A DNA stretch of 64,000 nucleotides. Origin: Lachnospiraceae bacterium. Lineage in GTDB: Bacteria; Bacillota_A; Clostridia; Lachnospirales; Lachnospiraceae. The translations under genes and the position numbers were made by a program. Of this stretch, positions 45,203 through 53,156 are shown in pieces (position 1 is the stretch's first letter; the number at the start of each line of letters is the position of its first letter). The notes beneath the pieces were generated by a model, which was given only the letters and a program-made list of their open reading frames with translations, ran no database searches and was not told the origin of the DNA. The stretch spans positions 22,897 to 86,896 of the forward strand of contig JAEEWS010000008.1 in the NCBI GenBank assembly GCA_016287765.1, read 5' to 3'.

Positions 45203-46306
45203 TTACTTTACCTCGCAGAATATCCTTTCTTCGGTCTCCTTGCTGAAGAGGAAGATCTTGTTGGGTTTAATTCTGAATTTAACGGTCTTAGCCGCAGGGT
45301 CAACCTTAATGTCCGAATCGATGATGGAACGGACAGTGGGGTTAAGGGAAGCTTCGCTGGTGGAAACAATGCTGGAGTCACGTCCCATTACTTCCACGCT
45401 CTGAAGGTTGCAGGTGAGAGGGCCGTTTTCGTCCACGATGAAGCCCTCGGGTCTGATACCGATGAAGATATCCTGATCGGGAACATCCTTAACGCTCATT
45501 ACGGCTTCTTTGCCCACATAAACCTTGCCTCCGGAAACCTTGCCTTCAAATACGTTGATGGGAGGTGTTCCGAGAAACTTTGCAACGAAGAGGTTCTTGG
45601 GGCTGTCATAAACATCCTGAGGTGCACCTATCTGCTGTACAACTCCAAGTTTCATAACAACGATGACATCGGAGATGCTCATTGCCTCTTCCTGATCATG
45701 GGTAACGAATATGGTTGTGATCTTGGTCTCACGCTGGATCCTTCTGATCTCTTCACGGGTCTGAAGACGAAGTCTTGCATCCAGGTTGGAGAGAGGCTCG
45801 TCCAGAAGCAGTATCCTGGGCATCTTTACAAGAGCACGGGCAATGGCAACACGCTGCTGCTGACCGCCGGAGAGCTCTGAAGGCTTACGGTCCAGGAGTT
45901 CGTCGATCTGAACCAGCTTAGCTGCTTCCTGAGTACGCTGAAGCATCTCATCCTTTGTGAGTTTGTCTTTACCGGTAAGGTTCTGAAGAGGGAACAGGAT
46001 GTTCTGTCTTACAGTCATATGAGGATAGAGCGCATAGTTCTGGAAAACCAGGCCTACTCCTCTGTTTTCGGGAGAGAGATCGGTAACATCGTCATCTCCG
46101 AAGAAGATCTTACCGCTGCTTAATTTCTGCAATCCGCAGATCATGTAGAGAGTGGTGGATTTTCCGCAGCCCGAAGGTCCGAGAAGGCCAACAAGCTTTC
46201 CGTCGGGGATGGTGAAGTCAAAATTATTGACTGCAACTACCTCCTCATTGGATTTCTTGTTACGGCTGGGGAAAATTTTGGTAACATTTTGCAATACGAC
46301 TTTCAT
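45203..46306 (-). CDS. Sugar-type ABC transporter ATPase (MsmX/UgpC/MalK class)
   Basis: 367 residues from the ATG at 46306 (GGAAGGAAC upstream; a longer frame has no ribosome site). Walker A is GPSGCGKST, Q-loop VFQNYALYPHMT, signature LSGGQQQRVAIARAL, Walker B ILLLDEPLSNLD, H-loop TIFVTHDQEEA. The C-terminal ~120 residues form the TOBE/MalK regulatory domain. It powers the MalFG-like pair directly downstream. As the pectin transporter at 10987-14611 has no ATPase gene, this protein could serve it as well, as MsmX does for several importers in Bacillus. Confidence 0.95.
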   Translation of the reverse strand: MKVVLQNVTKIFPSRNKKSNEEVVAVNNFDFTIPDGKLVGLLGPSGCGKSTTLYMICGLQKLSSGKIFFGDDDVTDLSPENRGVGLVFQNYALYPHMTVRQNILFPLQNLTGKDKLTKDEMLQRTQEAAKLVQIDELLDRKPSELSGGQQQRVAIARALVKMPRILLLDEPLSNLDARLRLQTREEIRRIQRETKITTIFVTHDQEEAMSISDVIVVMKLGVVQQIGAPQDVYDSPKNLFVAKFLGTPPINVFEGKVSGGKVYVGKEAVMSVKDVPDQDIFIGIRPEGFIVDENGPLTCNLQSVEVMGRDSSIVSTSEASLNPTVRSIIDSDIKVDPAAKTVKFRIKPNKIFLFSKETEERIFCEVK

Positions 46307-46391
46307 ATTGTTCCTTCCTTCTATCCTTTTTTTATAGATGCAGGCGAATGCTCTTCCGCCTGAACATTTCGGGATTGATCTAACAGATTTA

Positions 46392-47153
46392 TCAGTAGGT
46401 TGCGTTGGCTGCCTTTTCTGCAGCATCCTTTTCTTTTGCGGCGATCAGTTCTTCCTTTGTGTCAAAGATCTTTTGAGCGGGGAAGTCGATGACCACGGTT
46501 CCGGCGAAAAGGTCGTGAATACACGAATTTGTTTTGGTCACTGCCATGCAGAGGATCTGGAGGATAAGAAGTCCGATGATCGCAACTGTTCCGGCGAGAC
46601 CCACCATTCCAAAGTAGATCATGAAGATCAATAGAACGGGAACCATAGTTTCTATTGTATATTTACCGAGGAATGTACGTATGAACATGAAGAGAGGAGA
46701 GACCTTAACATGATCGGTACGCATGACTCCGAGACCGAAGATCTTTTTACCGATGGTCTTTCCGTCTTTAAGAAAAACGGGAATAATAAAATCAACAACA
46801 AGAACGGCAAGGAAAATGCCGAGACTGATAATGAGTAAAGACAGATTGAGATAATAATGATTGTGGTAGATAAAATCTTTATCCGAAGCGATGGCGTCAC
46901 ACATTTTTTCGTAAGACTGCCGGTCACTTTCGGAAAGTGAGGTAAATTCATTCTCATCTATATAATAGGAAATATTGTATTCCTTTTCATAACGGGAAAT
47001 AACTGAAACGCAAGCCTCGTAATGGCTGTCATAACCGGAAATAAAAGAGATAACAGCTCCGAAAGCCACTGTTAACGTCATAGTGATGATGAGGTCGAAA
47101 ATAAAAGCCGAAATTCGCTTTGTCATATTCGCTTTTTGAAGATCGAACATCAT
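46392..47153 (-). CDS. RDD-family membrane protein
   Basis: 253 residues from the ATG at 47153 (GAAAGG upstream; the frame could extend 23 codons further but with no ribosome site). The RDD motif appears near the start in ANMTKRISAFIFDLIIT, followed by an extracytoplasmic stretch with YNISYYIDENEFTS, further membrane segments, and GKTIGKKIFGLGVMRTD. A charged, Ala/Glu-rich C-terminal tail is cytoplasmic. Function of the family is unclear; transport is sometimes proposed. It is the first gene of the - strand operon, 85 bases before the ATPase start, and shares its promoter. Confidence 0.85.
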   Translation of the reverse strand: MMFDLQKANMTKRISAFIFDLIITMTLTVAFGAVISFISGYDSHYEACVSVISRYEKEYNISYYIDENEFTSLSESDRQSYEKMCDAIASDKDFIYHNHYYLNLSLLIISLGIFLAVLVVDFIIPVFLKDGKTIGKKIFGLGVMRTDHVKVSPLFMFIRTFLGKYTIETMVPVLLIFMIYFGMVGLAGTVAIIGLLILQILCMAVTKTNSCIHDLFAGTVVIDFPAQKIFDTKEELIAAKEKDAAEKAANATY

Positions 47154-47215
47154 GCTTTTGCCTTTCAATACGGTTATTTGGCGGATTTTAACGTCCGCAT
47201 ATTTTCGTAAAAGAT

Positions 47216-47234
47216 TTGACACTTAATTGACACT
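47216..47234. promoter_or_regulatory. Direct-repeat operator candidate
   Basis: TTGACACT occurs at 47216-47223 and 47227-47234, an 11-base period (one helical turn), just downstream of the predicted start of transcription of the RDD/transporter/nuclease operon. A regulator bound here would block transcription; this role is inference. Confidence 0.45.
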
Positions 47235-47253
47235 GATTTTTTGTCGGTATTTT

Positions 47254-47282
47254 ATCATAACATATTTTAATGGATTCATCAA
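47254..47282 (-). promoter_or_regulatory. Promoter of the RDD/ABC/nuclease operon
   Basis: On the - strand, TTGATG (47277-47282) and extended -10 TGT-TATGAT (47254-47259) with 17-base spacing, about 100 bases before the RDD start codon. A small GCGGA/TCCGC hairpin (47181-47198) lies in the leader. Confidence 0.7.
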
Positions 47283-47365
47283 GTTTAATTAAATAAAGGG
47301 TTTTGTCTCAAAGGGGCGCAGTTAACGGGTTTCGAGACTATTTAACGAAAACTCTAAACTATTTG

Positions 47366-47406
47366 AAAAATAAAAAGAATATGCCCTGACCTTTTAAGGC
47401 ATATTC
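47366..47406 (-). terminator. Terminator-like hairpin facing the - strand, no matching gene
   Basis: GAATATGCC at 47377-47385 pairs with GGCATATTC at 47398-47406. On the - strand the stem is followed by a T-rich stretch (complement of AAAAATAAAAA). No - strand gene lies to the right before copA, so it may end an antisense or leader-derived RNA, or be a chance palindrome. The remainder of the 440-base gap between the RDD and copA starts holds two promoters and no gene. Confidence 0.45.
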
Positions 47407-47466
47407 ACACTAAACTCTGATACATTGCTGCTTTTATACGGTAAAATGCCGTTGGGGCAAACAGAC

Positions 47467-47495
47467 TTTCATTTAAAGAAAGGATATGCTATAAT
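47467..47495 (+). promoter_or_regulatory. Promoter of copA
   Basis: TTTCAT at 47467-47472 and extended -10 TGC-TATAAT ending at 47495, 17-base spacing; leaves a leader of about 90 bases before the copA start. No CopY-type operator was recognised. Confidence 0.65.
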
Positions 47496-47594
47496 CATTG
47501 TGCGTTTTTTAACAAAAACGATTTAAATCATCTATCATCTACGGTGCAGGACCTAAGTGGCCGTGTACCATATTGTTCATATAAGGAGAATAAA

Positions 47595-49844
47595 ATGGAA
47601 CAGTTTTGCGTTAAAGGTATGAGCTGCGCAGCATGCAGCGCCAGAGTGGAAAAGGCGGTGAGAGCGGTTCCGGGAGTTACGGACTGTGCCGTCAGCCTTC
47701 TTACAAATTCCATGGGTGTGGACGGAGATGCCAGACCAGAAGATATAATCGATGCGGTGGTAAAGGCCGGCTACGGTGCCAGCCTTAAGGGAGCCGGGGT
47801 TCAGGAGGATTCCGGCGACGAAACGGGTAAGCTTTTAAAACGTCTTCTGATCTCTCTTGCCATCCTTCTTCCTCTCATGTACGTGTCCATGGGACATAAC
47901 ATGTTCGGTTTTCCGCTTCCGAAGATCATCGCGGAGCCGGTGGTAAATGCAATGGTACAGGCTGTCCTTTCCCTTGTGGTCATCATAATAAACAGAAAGT
48001 TTTATATTTCCGGCTTCAGAGGAGCCATCCACAGAAGTCCCAACATGGATACGCTTGTGGCTATGGGTTCCGGAGTTTCCTATTTATACAGCGTGGTCTA
48101 TTCTATAGTCATGATATCCTCCGGGATGGCGGAACATATGCTTCACGGACTCTATTTTGAATCCGCGGCCATGATCCTGGTGCTGATCACCGTAGGCAAG
48201 ACTCTTGAAGCCAGATCCAAGGGCAAGACCACGGATGCTTTAAAGAGCCTTATGAATCTTAAGCCTATGGTGGCCACTAAGATAACCGTTGACGAAAACG
48301 GCAATGAGGTTTCTAAGATCGTGGGAGTTTCACAGATAAAGGTGGATGACATTTTTGCGGTAAAACCGGGAGAGAGCATTCCCGTGGACGGTATCGTAAT
48401 CTCCGGCACAAGTGCGGTAAATGAGGCGGCACTTACGGGAGAGAGCATCCCTGTGGATAAGGAAGAGGGAGATGAAGTCTCCGCAGCCACCATAAACCGA
48501 ACGGGTTACATTAAATGCCGTGCCACCAGAGTGGGTAATGACACCACACTTTCACAGATAATAAAGATGGTGAGTGATGCGGCTGCCACCAAGGCACCCA
48601 TTGCCAAGCTTGCGGATAAGGTTTCAGGCATATTTGTTCCCACAGTTATAGGTATAGCATTTATTACCTTTATAATATGGTTCGCCGTAAAAGGCTTTGC
48701 CGAGCCGGGATATGCCTTGGCGAGAGCTATTTCGGTCCTTGTCATCAGCTGCCCCTGCGCTCTGGGACTTGCTACTCCCGTGGCCATCATGGTGGGCAAC
48801 GGAGTGGGCGCAAAAAACGGTATTCTTTTTAAGAATGCAACTTCCCTGGAAAATCTGGGAAGAACACAGATCGTGGCGCTTGATAAGACGGGAACCGTTA
48901 CCACAGGAGAACCGGTGCTTACGGATCTGGTGCCTGCAAAAGGCGTAAGCGAAGAAGAACTTTTGAGACTGGCCTATGTGCTTGAGAGTAAAAGTGAACA
49001 TCCTCTGGCAAAGGCGGTTGTGAATTACTTTGAAGCCAAGGATACTGCTCTTAAGGAGGATGAGGTGGAGGATTTTGAGATCCTTCCCGGAAGCGGCTTA
49101 AGAGGAAAATACAAGGGTAAGGAACTTGTGGGCGGAAATGCCGCTTATTTAAAGAAGGGCATAGCCTGGGAAAACTTTATGTCATCGGATGTGTCAGAAA
49201 AGGCTGAGGCCCTTTCAAAGGAAGGAAAGACACCATTGCTCTTTGCCTATGACGGCAGGTTCTTGGGCTTCATAGCTGTGGCTGATGAGATAAAGGAAGA
49301 TTCGAAAAAAGCGGTGGAAGAGCTTAAAGCCATGGGAATACGTGTGGTAATGCTCACGGGAGATTCGGAAAACACCGCAAAAGCCATTGCGGGACAGGCA
49401 GGAATAGACGAAGTCATAGCAGGAGTTACACCCGACCTTAAAGCGATAAGAGTGAATGAACTTAAGGAACAGGGTAAGACAGCCATGGTGGGCGATGGTA
49501 TAAACGATGCACCGGCGCTTACCACAGCAGATTCGGGGATCGCCATCGGAGCGGGAACGGATGTGGCCATCGATGCTGCGGATGTGGTCCTGGTAAAGAG
49601 CAGGCTCACAGATCTGGCCGCAGCCATACGCCTAAGCAGGATCACTCTTACCAATATAAAAGAAAACCTTTTCTGGGCCTTCATTTACAACATAATCGGA
49701 ATACCTCTGGCAGCAGGCGCCTGGATACCCGTCTTCGGATGGGAGCTTAATCCCATGTTCGGCGCTGCGGCCATGAGTCTTTCCAGTTTCTGTGTATGCA
49801 TGAATGCGCTCAGGATAAATCTTAAGAACATATATAAGAATTAA
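47595..49844 (+). CDS. copA: Copper-translocating P-type ATPase
   Basis: 749 residues from the ATG at 47595 (AAGGAGAAT upstream). One N-terminal heavy-metal domain with GMSCAACSARVE (Cys11, Cys14). Eight membrane helices are expected; the transmembrane Cu site is SCPCALGLATP. Other marks are the TGE segment LTGESIPVDKEEGD, phosphorylation site DKTGTVTTGEP, SEHPLAKAV (the HP of P1B ATPases), and GDGINDAPAL. It exports Cu(I). Its stop overlaps the next start (TAATG), so the Y-family polymerase is translationally coupled. No CsoR or copper chaperone gene is adjacent. Confidence 0.95.
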   Translation: MEQFCVKGMSCAACSARVEKAVRAVPGVTDCAVSLLTNSMGVDGDARPEDIIDAVVKAGYGASLKGAGVQEDSGDETGKLLKRLLISLAILLPLMYVSMGHNMFGFPLPKIIAEPVVNAMVQAVLSLVVIIINRKFYISGFRGAIHRSPNMDTLVAMGSGVSYLYSVVYSIVMISSGMAEHMLHGLYFESAAMILVLITVGKTLEARSKGKTTDALKSLMNLKPMVATKITVDENGNEVSKIVGVSQIKVDDIFAVKPGESIPVDGIVISGTSAVNEAALTGESIPVDKEEGDEVSAATINRTGYIKCRATRVGNDTTLSQIIKMVSDAAATKAPIAKLADKVSGIFVPTVIGIAFITFIIWFAVKGFAEPGYALARAISVLVISCPCALGLATPVAIMVGNGVGAKNGILFKNATSLENLGRTQIVALDKTGTVTTGEPVLTDLVPAKGVSEEELLRLAYVLESKSEHPLAKAVVNYFEAKDTALKEDEVEDFEILPGSGLRGKYKGKELVGGNAAYLKKGIAWENFMSSDVSEKAEALSKEGKTPLLFAYDGRFLGFIAVADEIKEDSKKAVEELKAMGIRVVMLTGDSENTAKAIAGQAGIDEVIAGVTPDLKAIRVNELKEQGKTAMVGDGINDAPALTTADSGIAIGAGTDVAIDAADVVLVKSRLTDLAAAIRLSRITLTNIKENLFWAFIYNIIGIPLAAGAWIPVFGWELNPMFGAAAMSLSSFCVCMNALRINLKNIYKN

Positions 49845-51379
49845 TGGAAAAACAGTACATTGCAATCGATCTCAAGTCCTTTTACGCATCCGTTGAATGT
49901 GTGGAGCGTAACCTTGATCCGCTGAACGCAAATCTGGTAGTGGCAGATCCGGAAAGGACATCAAAAACCATATGCCTTGCAGTTTCTCCCACCCTTAAAA
50001 GATACGGGATCCCGGGAAGAGCAAGGCTTTTTGAGGTGTTGCAAAAACTGGCACAGGTAAATGCCGACAGGCGGATAAATGCCCCGGGAAAAGAATTTAA
50101 GGGAAAATCCGTTTTCGGAACGGAGCTGGATGCGGATCCGTCTCTTGAGATCGATTTTATCCAGGCTCCTCCCAGAATGTCTTTATATATGAAGTATTCC
50201 ACGGATATCCTTAACATCTATCTGAAATACGTGGCTCCGGAGGATGTCCATGTCTATTCGGTGGACGAGGTCTTTATAGATGTTACTGCTTATCTTAATA
50301 CCTATCGTATGACAGCTCATGAACTGGCCATGACCATGGTGAGAGAGGTGCTTCAGACTACCGGTATCACAGCTACCGCAGGGATAGGGACCAATCTTTA
50401 TCTTTGTAAGATCGCCATGGACATAGTGGCAAAACATATGCCTGCGGATAAGGACGGAGTCCGGGTGGCGGAACTGGACGAAATGAGCTATCGAAGGCTT
50501 TTGTGGAATCATCGTCCGTTAACGGATTTTTGGAGAGTGGGAGGCGGCATTTCAAGAAAGCTGGCAAAGTATGGGATGTACACCATGGGAGACATAGCCA
50601 GATGTTCTGTGGGAAAAGAAAACGAATATTATAATGAAGCTTTGCTGTACAGACTCTTCGGAATAAATGCGGAGCTTCTCATAGACCATGCCTGGGGATG
50701 GGAGCCTGTGGGGATGAAGGAGATAAAAGAATTCCGCCCCGCAACCAATTCCATAAGCCTGGGACAGGTCTTAAAAGAACCCTATGACTATAAGAGCGCC
50801 AGGCTGATAATAAAAGAAATGACGGATCTTCTGGTATTGGATCTTGTGAAAAAGGATATAGTGACAGATCAATTGGTGTTGAATCTGGGATTCGATACAG
50901 AAAACCTTAAGGATCCCGAAAAAATGAAGCACTTTAAGGGTGAAGTGGTGCTGGATCACTACGGCCGCGCAGTGCCCAAGGGAGTGCATGGTTCCATCAA
51001 TCTTCCGGAATACACTTCCTCTACTTCGGTGATAATGGAATACATGATGAGACTCTATGATCAGATCGCGGACAAGGATCTCACGGTCCGCAGGATGAAC
51101 GTGGTGGCAAATCATGTCATATCCGAAAGAAAGGCTGAAAAGCTGGAGGAGCAGGAAAGTGCCTATGAGCAGCTTGATCTGTTTACGGACTATTCCAAGG
51201 TTGAAAAGGAAAGAGCCGAAAAGAAGGAAAAGCGGCAGCGGGAGAAAAATGTCCAAAAAGCCGTGATCGAAATAAAGGAAAAGTTTGGAAAGAACGCTGT
51301 CCTTAAGGGCATGAATCTGGAGGAGGGCGGAACCACCATAGAAAGAAACCGCCAGATAGGCGGACATAAGGCCGAATAG
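49844..51379 (+). CDS. Y-family DNA polymerase (UmuC/UvrX type)
   Basis: 511 residues. Palm motifs carry the catalytic acids: Asp9 in YIAIDLKSFYASVE and Asp141-Glu142 in YSVDEVFIDV. A clamp-binding motif QLDLF lies at 443-447, and the C-terminus RNRQIGGHKA is typical of the Firmicute UvrX/UmuC branch. These enzymes perform error-prone translesion synthesis. The start overlaps the copA stop by one base (TAATG), an unusual partner. No LexA-type operator was noticed in front of copA. Length is larger than DinB (about 350-410) and fits UmuC/UvrX. Confidence 0.92.
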   Translation: MEKQYIAIDLKSFYASVECVERNLDPLNANLVVADPERTSKTICLAVSPTLKRYGIPGRARLFEVLQKLAQVNADRRINAPGKEFKGKSVFGTELDADPSLEIDFIQAPPRMSLYMKYSTDILNIYLKYVAPEDVHVYSVDEVFIDVTAYLNTYRMTAHELAMTMVREVLQTTGITATAGIGTNLYLCKIAMDIVAKHMPADKDGVRVAELDEMSYRRLLWNHRPLTDFWRVGGGISRKLAKYGMYTMGDIARCSVGKENEYYNEALLYRLFGINAELLIDHAWGWEPVGMKEIKEFRPATNSISLGQVLKEPYDYKSARLIIKEMTDLLVLDLVKKDIVTDQLVLNLGFDTENLKDPEKMKHFKGEVVLDHYGRAVPKGVHGSINLPEYTSSTSVIMEYMMRLYDQIADKDLTVRRMNVVANHVISERKAEKLEEQESAYEQLDLFTDYSKVEKERAEKKEKRQREKNVQKAVIEIKEKFGKNAVLKGMNLEEGGTTIERNRQIGGHKAE

Positions 51380-51430
51380 GCCGGATGTGAAGCGGGTATA
51401 GGCATACTGCTTTATCCAAGGAGAGATGAT

Positions 51431-51961
51431 TTGAAAATTACCATAGTTTGCGTCGGAAAGATAAAAGAGAAGTTTTATACCGATGCCATAGTAGAATATT
51501 CCAAAAGATTATCCAGGTATTGTAAGCTTGAGATCAAGGAAGTGGCAGATGAAAAGACTCCCGACGGTATCGGAGAGGCTGCGGAAGAGCAGATCCGTAA
51601 AGCCGAAGGGGACAGGATACTTAAAGCCATCCCCGAAGGTGCCTATGTGATCCTTCTTGCCATAAACGGCCGCATGCTCACTTCTCCCGAACTTTCGGAA
51701 GAGATCGAAAAACTGACGGTAAGGGGAGTGAGTAACATAGCTTTTGTGATCGGCGGTTCTCTTGGAACATCAAAGGAAGTATATTCACGGGCCGATGCGG
51801 AGCTTTCCTTTTCAAAAATGACCTTCCCGCACCAGCTGATGAGAGTGGTTTTGCTGGAACAGATATACAGAAGCTTTAAGATCAGCGCCGGTGAACCTCT
51901 AACCCCGTCCCCAAAGGCTCACCCAAGGCTTGTTTGTGTGGAACATAGCGGAACAAAATAA
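51431..51961 (+). CDS. rlmH: 23S rRNA pseudouridine1915 N3-methyltransferase RlmH with abnormal C-terminus
   Basis: 176 residues, about 17 longer than usual (159). The start is TTG at 51431 with AAGGAGAG close upstream. Landmarks are ITIVCVGKIKEKFY, the SAM-binding knot segment IAFVIGGSLGTSKEV, and FSKMTFPHQLMRVVLLEQIYRSFKI. RlmH normally ends within a few residues after this in a conserved GEPYHK-type tail. Here the sequence goes on as GEPLTPSPKAHPRLVCVEHS, so the conserved Tyr-His is missing. The body is intact. Either activity is altered or a recent change, or a sequencing error, shifted the end. Confidence 0.88.
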   Translation: MKITIVCVGKIKEKFYTDAIVEYSKRLSRYCKLEIKEVADEKTPDGIGEAAEEQIRKAEGDRILKAIPEGAYVILLAINGRMLTSPELSEEIEKLTVRGVSNIAFVIGGSLGTSKEVYSRADAELSFSKMTFPHQLMRVVLLEQIYRSFKISAGEPLTPSPKAHPRLVCVEHSGTK

Positions 51962-51987
51962 TTATGACCAGAGGAAGAGACAGAAAA

Positions 51988-52488
51988 ATGGAAAGAGAAA
52001 ATATAGTTCTTATAGGTATGCCCACATCGGGAAAAAGCACGGTGGGAGTTATTGTTGCAAAGATCCTGGGCATGGATTTTGTGGATACGGATATCGTTAT
52101 TCAGCAAAGAGAGGGCATGAGATTAAGCGAGATAATAGATAAACGCGGACTGGATGCTTTTTTGGACTGTGAGGAGCAGGCACTTTTAAGCCTTAATGTT
52201 AAAAATACCGTGATAGCCACAGGAGGAAGTGCGGTTTACAGCCGCAAGGCCATGGAATATCTTAAATCAAGTTCTAAAGTGGTATATCTTAAGGTGGAAA
52301 AGGAAGAATTATTTAAACGGTTAAAGGATGTGAAAGCCCGGGGAGTGGTTTTGAGAAACGGGGAGACTGTTGACGAAATGTTCGAGGAAAGGATCAAGCT
52401 CTATAATGAATTTGCGGATATAACGGTGGAAGAACACGGCAATCTTGAAGATACGGTAAGAGATGTTCAAAAGGCTGTTAAGGGCTGA
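51988..52488 (+). CDS. aroK: Shikimate kinase
   Basis: 166 residues from the ATG at 51988 (GAGGAAGAG upstream; an in-frame ATG at 51964 lacks a ribosome site). P-loop GMPTSGKST, the shikimate-binding DTD at MDFVDTDIVIQ, the ATGGSAVYS segment and the lid region RGVVLRNGETVDEMFEER. It phosphorylates shikimate at O3 in aromatic amino acid synthesis. Usual GxGxxGKS reads GMPTSGKS with RG in RGLDAF (substrate Arg). The only aromatic-pathway gene here, separated from rlmH by 26 bases. Confidence 0.9.
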   Translation: MERENIVLIGMPTSGKSTVGVIVAKILGMDFVDTDIVIQQREGMRLSEIIDKRGLDAFLDCEEQALLSLNVKNTVIATGGSAVYSRKAMEYLKSSSKVVYLKVEKEELFKRLKDVKARGVVLRNGETVDEMFEERIKLYNEFADITVEEHGNLEDTVRDVQKAVKG

Positions 52489-52504
52489 AAAGCCCTTTTT
52501 GTTT
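52480..52504 (+). terminator. Rho-independent terminator overlapping the aroK stop
   Basis: AAGGGCT and AGCCCTT (7 bp, GAAA loop) followed by a T-rich run; the stop codon lies inside the hairpin. Confidence 0.85.
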
Positions 52505-52544
52505 TGGATTATCCTTCACATATATTGTAACGATAACGTTTTTC

Positions 52545-52573
52545 TTGCATTTTGGCGAAACCTAAGTTACAAT
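52545..52573 (+). promoter_or_regulatory. Promoter of the dCMP deaminase gene
   Basis: TTGCAT at 52545-52550 and TACAAT at 52568-52573, 17-base spacing, leaving a leader of about 80 bases. Confidence 0.75.
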
Positions 52574-52660
52574 TAACAATTAGCTTATTCTTTAAAACAT
52601 TATGATGAGAGGTGTGACCTTTTTTACCTCGGATATCATGTATATTATAAGGAGAAGAAA

Positions 52661-53140
52661 ATGAAAAAAGCCGACTATCTGAAATGGGATGAGTATTTTA
52701 TGGGAATAGCGCTTCTTTCCGCACAACGCAGTAAGGATCCCAATACAAGTGTTGGAGCATGCATAGTCAGTGCCGACAACAAGATCCTTTCCGTGGGTTA
52801 CAACGGAATGCCCAAGGGCTGCTCGGACGATGAATATCCCTGGGAGAGAGAGGGCACGACTCTCGAGACAAAATATGTCTATGTTTGCCATGCGGAGCTC
52901 AATGCCATCCTTAACTACACGGGAACAGACCTTAAGGGCGCAAAGGTGTACACAACCCTTTTTCCCTGTAATGAATGCACAAAAGCACTCATTCAGGCCG
53001 GACTTTCTGAGATAATCTATTATTCGGACAAGTATCGTGATACAGATACGGACATTGCCGCAAAACGCATGTTGAAGTCGGCAGGAGTAAAATACAGAAG
53101 ATATGAAGCGGGCAGCAAGGATGTAACTTTAAAGCTTTGA
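52661..53140 (+). CDS. dCMP deaminase (ComEB-like)
   Basis: 159 residues. Zinc-site motifs CHAELNAIL and PCNECTKALIQAG, and the substrate loop SVGYNGMPKGCSDDEYPW, mark the deoxycytidylate deaminase family, which makes dUMP for thymidylate synthesis. Normal length. TAAGGAGAAG precedes the start. A lipoprotein gene follows 16 bases later. Housekeeping function in pyrimidine deoxynucleotide supply. Confidence 0.93.
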   Translation: MKKADYLKWDEYFMGIALLSAQRSKDPNTSVGACIVSADNKILSVGYNGMPKGCSDDEYPWEREGTTLETKYVYVCHAELNAILNYTGTDLKGAKVYTTLFPCNECTKALIQAGLSEIIYYSDKYRDTDTDIAAKRMLKSAGVKYRRYEAGSKDVTLKL

Positions 53141-53156
53141 CCCGCAAAGAGGCAAC

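Noticed and set aside
45182..45880. 232-codon + strand frame opposite the ATPase gene
   Set aside because: Antisense to Walker and signature motifs of a certain ABC ATPase.
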